Source of the DNA: Hymenobacter fodinae
GTDB lineage: Bacteria > Bacteroidota > Bacteroidia > Cytophagales > Hymenobacteraceae
Assembly (NCBI RefSeq): GCF_004745825.1
Contig: NZ_SRLA01000004.1
Location: 248,001-312,000, forward strand
DNA length: 64,000 nucleotides
Reading direction: 5' to 3'
Positions 59,898-64,000 of the stretch are shown here, piece by piece. Position numbers and translations under genes: made by a program. The stretch's first letter is position 1. Each line of letters begins with the position of its first letter. The notes below the pieces were generated by a model. The model made no database searches. It was given only the letters and a program-made list of their open reading frames with translations, and was not told the DNA's origin.

Positions 59898-61208
59898 ATG
59901 CCTGCTCCCGACTTCGACCCTACCCAGCTTACCCGCGACCATGTGCTGCGCGCCCTGCGCCAGCTAGACCGTGAGGGCCAGCGCATGCCCTTGAGCACCG
60001 TTTATGATTTGGTATACAAGGGCCGGCGCTACCCCCCGCGCACGGTAGCCCGCCTGGCGTGGCAACTGGCTTGCAACGCGCCCGAGGCTAAGTGGCCTTT
60101 GGCAGCTGGCTCGCCCACCAACCGCGTGCTAGAGCAGCTCGACTTTACCATTGCCACCAAGCGCCCCACCCTCGAAAACTCGGCCCTAGACGGTGATGTG
60201 GCCGCTCAGGAGGCTATGCAGGAGCTGTACCCACTCAAGGCAACCAAGGCTGTTACGGCAGAAAAAACATCAGTGCCTGCCAATGATGCCACAGTTCAGG
60301 AGCCGACACTGGCCTACCAGCTGCCCGCCGCCGAGCCCTATGGCCGCGAGCAGGCATTGCAGGAGCTCTTCATAACAGAAGCTAAGCTCGATACCACGCT
60401 GGCGGCGCTGAGCAGGCGCCGGAATTTGGTGCTGCAAGGGCCACCGGGCACGGGTAAAACGTTTCTGGCGCGCCGCCTGGCCTGGCTGCAGCTGGGCGCT
60501 ACAGATGCGCGCCGGGTGGAGCTAGTGCAGTTTCACCCGAGCTACAGCTACGAGGATTTTGTGCAAGGCTTCCGGCCCGATGCGCAAGGCACTTTTCGGC
60601 TACAGGAGGGCATTCTGCTGGATTTCTGCCGCCGCGCCCTGCAGGAACCTGACCAGCCCTATTTCCTGCTGATTGACGAGCTAAACCGCGGCAACCTGAG
60701 CCGCATTTTTGGAGAGTTGCTGCTCCTGCTGGAAGCCGATAAGCGCGGCCCCGAACATGCTGTGCGCCTGCCCTACTCCCCCGCCGAGGCACCGCGCTTC
60801 TACGTGCCCGCCAACGTATACTTCATTGGCACCATGAACCTGGCCGACCGCAGCCTGACACCCCTGGATTATGCCCTGCGCCGCCGGTTTGCCTTCGTGG
60901 AGATGGAACCTGAGTTTGGGCCGCCACTGCAGGAACTGTTAGCCCGGCAGGGTGTACCGGAGGTGACAATCCAGCGCCTGGCAGTGCGCCTCACGGAGCT
61001 CAACGATGCCATTACCGATGACCCAGAACTTGGCCCGGATTTCCGCATTGGGCACAGCTACTTCTGCCAGCCTCCCACTAAACCCACGGAGGCGGAGCAC
61101 TGGCTCACACTGATTTTAGAGCAGGAAATTGCGCCGCTGCTAGATGAATATTGGCTCGATCAGCCCGCCAAAGCCGTATCGCACAAAAAAAAGCTGCTCC
61201 GAAAATAA
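59898..61208 (+). CDS. McrB-like AAA+ GTPase/ATPase of a type IV restriction pair
   Basis: 436 residues. The N-terminal 80 residues (VLRALRQLDREGQRMPLSTVYDLVYKGRRYPPRTVARLAW...SPTNRVLEQLDFTI) resemble the head domain of ScoMcrA-like restriction proteins. A linker follows to about 155. The McrB-type AAA+ motor has Walker A GPPGTGKT (181-188), FHPSYSYEDFVQGFRP, Walker B YFLLIDELNRGNLSRIFGE, and the McrB signature TMNLADRSLTPLDYALRRRF. McrB proteins translocate and drive the McrC nuclease at modified cytosines. It is followed 112 bp later by mcrC. TACTTTAG 25 bp before the start looks like a -7 box. Modified-base specificity cannot be read from the sequence. Confidence 0.93.
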   Translation: MPAPDFDPTQLTRDHVLRALRQLDREGQRMPLSTVYDLVYKGRRYPPRTVARLAWQLACNAPEAKWPLAAGSPTNRVLEQLDFTIATKRPTLENSALDGDVAAQEAMQELYPLKATKAVTAEKTSVPANDATVQEPTLAYQLPAAEPYGREQALQELFITEAKLDTTLAALSRRRNLVLQGPPGTGKTFLARRLAWLQLGATDARRVELVQFHPSYSYEDFVQGFRPDAQGTFRLQEGILLDFCRRALQEPDQPYFLLIDELNRGNLSRIFGELLLLLEADKRGPEHAVRLPYSPAEAPRFYVPANVYFIGTMNLADRSLTPLDYALRRRFAFVEMEPEFGPPLQELLARQGVPEVTIQRLAVRLTELNDAITDDPELGPDFRIGHSYFCQPPTKPTEAEHWLTLILEQEIAPLLDEYWLDQPAKAVSHKKKLLRK

Positions 61209-61320
61209 GCCCAGTCATTTCAATTAACGCGAGGAAGTATTGGGCTAGCTGATAAAAGCGTCACCCCAGACTTCGGCTATTAACCGGAATAAGACCTGTT
61301 CGCTAGGCCACTCTTCGCAC

Positions 61321-62352
61321 ATGATTCCTATCCAGAACCTGTACTACCTGCTCTGCTACGCCTGGAACCGCCTGCCAGAGCGCGACGAGTTGCTGGCGAC
61401 GGATGCTGCAGAGTTTCACCGGCCACTGGAGTTACTGGCTCACGTGCTGCTGATGGGCACGCGCCGCTTATTGCGGCAGGGTTTGGCAGTCTCCTACAGC
61501 ACCCGGGAGGAAGAGCTGCCTGAAATACGGGGGCGGGTACAGCTGGCACCCACAGTAACGCGCAACTTACTACCACAGGGCCGAGCCGTGTGTGTGTATG
61601 ATGAGCTAGGTCCCGATACCCCATTTAACGGCTTGCTGCTGGGCACGCTAGGCCACCTCAGTTGCACCCGCAGCTTGCCCGCTACGCTACGCCATGAGCT
61701 GCGCCTGATCATGCGCCGGTTCCATGGTAACGTTACCGTTAGGCCACTTACCCTGGCAAATTTGCGCGCCGTGCGCCGTCTGCGGCCCACCGGGGCCAGT
61801 GGGTTTTTGCTGAATGTGTGCGAGTTGGTGTACCAGAGTGCGTTGCCGGCGCCAGATGCTGATGGCCCCTCGAGCTTCCGCGATTTCCGGCGAGATGAAG
61901 TGCTGATGGCGCGCTTGTTTGAGCAGTTTGTACGCAACTTCTACCGCCTAGAGCAGCGCCGTTTTCGGGTGCTATCTGAAACCATTTCCTGGCAGGCAGA
62001 GGCCCCAGACGAAGACACTCTAGGCCTGTTGCCAGCCATGATTACAGATACCACGCTGGAGGCCCCCGACCGCAAAATCATCCTCGATACCAAGTATTAC
62101 GCGGCGGCCTTGCGCATGCGCTACGATCAGCAAAAGCTGATTTCGCCCCACCTGTACCAGCTATATGCCTACCTGCAAAACCAGTCGCCCACCGCGGGCC
62201 AGCAACTGGAAGGCATCTTGCTTTATCCGGCGGCGACTCAAACCTTGGATGTGCGCTACGCCCTCGGCGGCCACCCCGTGCGCATTGTAACCATTAACCT
62301 AGAGCAGCCCTGGCAGCAGATTGCCGCTGATTTGCTAGGCTTGGTGCAATAG
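61321..62352 (+). CDS. McrC-like nuclease subunit
   Basis: 343 residues. The start IPIQNLYYLLCYAWNRLPER is the standard McrC N-terminus. The nuclease core near the C-terminus shows ITDTTLEAPDRKIILDTKYY with Asp256 and Lys258 as the D-x-K of a PD-(D/E)xK fold, preceded by an acidic residue in the TDTTLE strand. The C-terminal LYQLYAYLQNQ helix and LLYPAAT strand are also typical. It is the DNA-cutting partner of the preceding McrB-like motor. All key residues seem intact, so the pair is probably active against modified foreign DNA. Confidence 0.92.
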   Translation: MIPIQNLYYLLCYAWNRLPERDELLATDAAEFHRPLELLAHVLLMGTRRLLRQGLAVSYSTREEELPEIRGRVQLAPTVTRNLLPQGRAVCVYDELGPDTPFNGLLLGTLGHLSCTRSLPATLRHELRLIMRRFHGNVTVRPLTLANLRAVRRLRPTGASGFLLNVCELVYQSALPAPDADGPSSFRDFRRDEVLMARLFEQFVRNFYRLEQRRFRVLSETISWQAEAPDEDTLGLLPAMITDTTLEAPDRKIILDTKYYAAALRMRYDQQKLISPHLYQLYAYLQNQSPTAGQQLEGILLYPAATQTLDVRYALGGHPVRIVTINLEQPWQQIAADLLGLVQ

Positions 62353-62358
62353 GAGTTT

Positions 62359-62380
62359 CATTCTTACCGTGCTCGGAATG
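62359..62380. repeat. REP-type fragment after mcrC
   Basis: CATTC at 62359 and CGGAATGACA ending at 62383 show, on the minus strand, the start GTCATTCCGAGCAC seen in dispersed repeats of this group and related to the repeat behind polA. It is short and degenerate. Confidence 0.35.
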
Positions 62381-62555
62381 ACAACAGTCGTGAACTGAGA
62401 GTAGGCATCTTCGCTGATAAATTTGTCAGCTTTTTGACGGTTTGGTTGAAAAAATGCAGCCCTTTAACGGCATTTGCGTCGATTGGTTGCAATTGGCCGG
62501 GCTTCTGGCTAAACTTCACCACGCATTTCCTCTCCATCACCAAACTGTTTACCCC

Positions 62556-64000
62556 TTGAAAAGACGCGACTTCGTAGGCCTGACCGGGCTGGCGACCGGG
62601 GCGCTGTGGCTCCCTTCTCTGCCGGGCTTTGGCGAATCCATCCTCGTGGACCCGGCCCGCCTGCTCGAAACCGTAGACCCCGCCGTGAAGAAGCGGATGG
62701 CGGATGCGGCCCTGAATGCGGCAAAATCGGCCGGTGCCACCTACGCCGATGTGCGTATCGGGCGCTACCTCAACCAGAGCATTTTCACCCGCGAAAAGCA
62801 GGTGCAGAACATTGCCAGCGGCGAAAGCTACGGCGCGGGCGTACGGGTTATTGCTAACGGCACCTGGGGCTTTGCCGCCACTAACATTGTAACCGAGGCA
62901 GGCCTAGCCAAGGCCGCCCAGTTGGCCGTGGAAATTGCCAAGGCCAACTCCAAGGTGCAGAAGGAGAAGGTACAGCTGGCCCCGCAGAAAGGCTACGGCG
63001 ACGTTTCCTGGAAAACCCCAATCCAGCGCAACGCCTTTGAGGTGCCGGTGAAAGAGAAAGTAGAGCTGCTGCTGGCGGCCAACGCCAAGGCCCTCGACAA
63101 CGGTGCTAACTTCGTAAACTCCAGCCTGTTCCAGATCAACGAACAGAAGTACTTTGCCAGCACCGACGGCTCCTACATCGACCAGGACGTGCACCGCATA
63201 TGGCCTACGTTCAGCGTAACGGCCATCGACCGCACCTCCGGTAAGTTCCGCTCCCGCGATGCGCTCAGCTCTCCCATGGGCCTGGGCTACGAGTACCTCA
63301 CACCCAAGGCCGCCGACAAAATTGCCGGTCCGCAGGGCACGGGCCTTATCGGCTATAAGCAGAGCTACGATATCTTGGAAGATGCTGCCCTAGCAGCCCA
63401 GCAAGCCAAGGCTAAGCTTACCGCCAAGAGCGTTACAGCTGGCAAGTACGACCTCGTGCTGGACCCCAACCACCTAGGCCTGACCATTCACGAGTCGGTA
63501 GGCCACCCCTTGGAGCTCGACCGCGTGCTGGGCTACGAAGCTAACTACGCTGGCACCTCCTTCGCTACCATGGAGTGGAAAGCCAAGAATATCCCGTACG
63601 GCTCTAAGTACGTGAACATCGTGGCCGACAAGCTGCAAACCGGCTCACTGGGTGCCGTGGGTTACGACGACGAAGGCGTGAAAACCAAGGAGTGGGACCT
63701 AATCAAAGATGGCAAACTGGTTGACTACCAGAAGACCCGCGACCAAGCCCACATCGTCGGCCAGAAAGAATCGGATGGCTGCTCGTACGCCGACTCCTGG
63801 AGCACGGTGCAATTCCAGCGCATGCCCAACGTGAGCCTGCGCCCCGGCAAGGAAAAAATGAGCGTCGACGACATGATTAAGGGCGTGGACAAGGGCATTT
63901 ACATTGCTGGCCGCGGCTCCTTCTCCATCGACCAGCAGCGCTACAACTTCCAGTTTGGGGGCACGGTATTCTACGCCATCGAGAAAGGCAAGATTGCCGG
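62556..64000 (+). CDS. tldD: TldD/PmbA family metalloprotease (partial)
   Basis: 481 codons visible, C-terminus cut by the window. The TTG at 62556 is the likely start, since no ATG lies upstream in frame and it begins LKRRDFVGLTGLATGALWLP, a Tat-type signal (twin Arg then hydrophobic stretch) that suggests export. TldD markers: TYADVRIGRYLNQSIFTREK, GVRVIANGTWGFAATN, and the zinc motif HESVGHPLELDR with His312, Glu313 and His317. TldD normally works with PmbA (TldE) in peptide processing or degradation. The partner is probably beyond the window. A Tat signal is typical of Bacteroidota homologues and puts the enzyme in the periplasm. Confidence 0.93.
   Translation, partial: MKRRDFVGLTGLATGALWLPSLPGFGESILVDPARLLETVDPAVKKRMADAALNAAKSAGATYADVRIGRYLNQSIFTREKQVQNIASGESYGAGVRVIANGTWGFAATNIVTEAGLAKAAQLAVEIAKANSKVQKEKVQLAPQKGYGDVSWKTPIQRNAFEVPVKEKVELLLAANAKALDNGANFVNSSLFQINEQKYFASTDGSYIDQDVHRIWPTFSVTAIDRTSGKFRSRDALSSPMGLGYEYLTPKAADKIAGPQGTGLIGYKQSYDILEDAALAAQQAKAKLTAKSVTAGKYDLVLDPNHLGLTIHESVGHPLELDRVLGYEANYAGTSFATMEWKAKNIPYGSKYVNIVADKLQTGSLGAVGYDDEGVKTKEWDLIKDGKLVDYQKTRDQAHIVGQKESDGCSYADSWSTVQFQRMPNVSLRPGKEKMSVDDMIKGVDKGIYIAGRGSFSIDQQRYNFQFGGTVFYAIEKGKIA

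Overview
The window looks like a chromosomal segment of a Bacteroidota bacterium, most likely Cytophagales/Hymenobacteraceae (Hymenobacter-like). The evidence is a SprB-like repeat adhesin with a gliding-motility/type IX secretion C-terminal domain paired with a PorP/SprF outer-membrane protein, a secreted metalloprotease with a sorting-type tail, a head-GIN (DUF2807) protein, an M56 peptidase fused to a TonB C-terminal domain, a DUF6624 gene, almost no Shine-Dalgarno sequences, and -7 boxes of the TAnnTTTG type. Base composition is moderately high in GC (my estimate from reading is 55-60 %). I saw no rRNA, tRNA, CRISPR array, transposase or phage gene.

Layout. 1-2.7 kb: a cut-off sugar nucleotidyltransferase, then lemA and two TPM-domain genes. 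2.8-4.2 kb: two uncharacterised genes. 4.3-10.1 kb: minus-strand porP/sprF and a 1600-residue adhesin with eight tandem 93-residue Ig-like repeats. 10.8-16.6 kb: a multi-PAS histidine kinase, a DUF434 protein with NYN/PIN-like acidic motifs, a DUF1684 protein and a DEDDh exonuclease. 16.8-21.4 kb: polA, a REP-like hairpin, a DoxX-like protein and YpdA. 21.5-24.1 kb: FadL-like porin plus SGNH lipoprotein. 24.4-31.4 kb: cyanophycinase diverging from mgtE, small membrane genes, arfB and an M13 peptidase. 31.7-41.0 kb: head-GIN protein, KAS III, OprB-like porin, a matrixin-like protease, DUF72 and RlpA. 41.2-45.5 kb: penicillin acylase family protein and a secreted lipase-like hydrolase. 45.6-49.4 kb: a blaI/blaR1-type pair with a visible operator, a DUF6624 pseudogene and an unknown lipoprotein. 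49.6-59.6 kb: a second PAS kinase, a TolC-UspA-HlyD-MFS efflux operon and a divergent sigma-54 activator. 59.7-62.4 kb: a 41-residue charged protein and an McrB/McrC-type restriction pair. 62.6 kb to the edge: TldD.

Functional groups. The adhesin and PorP/SprF-like protein fit surface display through type IX secretion. LemA plus two TPM proteins form an envelope module. FadL plus SGNH esterase fit uptake or handling of hydrophobic substrates. The efflux operon diverges from a two-GAF sigma-54 activator, and the gap between them holds a weak -24/-12-like site and a perfect 21-bp dyad. McrB carries an extra N-terminal domain resembling the head domain of ScoMcrA-type restriction proteins, so the pair is best read as type IV restriction.

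The most unusual signal is not a gene. The heptamer GGCCTAG (or CTAGGCC), often extended to AGTGGCCTAG, recurs throughout the window. My manual scan found over 80 copies, against roughly ten expected from base composition. It lies between genes, sometimes as a full palindrome or paired inverted half-sites, and inside genes mostly at Gly-Leu codon pairs written GGC CTA. It resembles the HIP1-type highly iterated palindromes of cyanobacteria in behaviour, and I do not know of a described function for it in this group.
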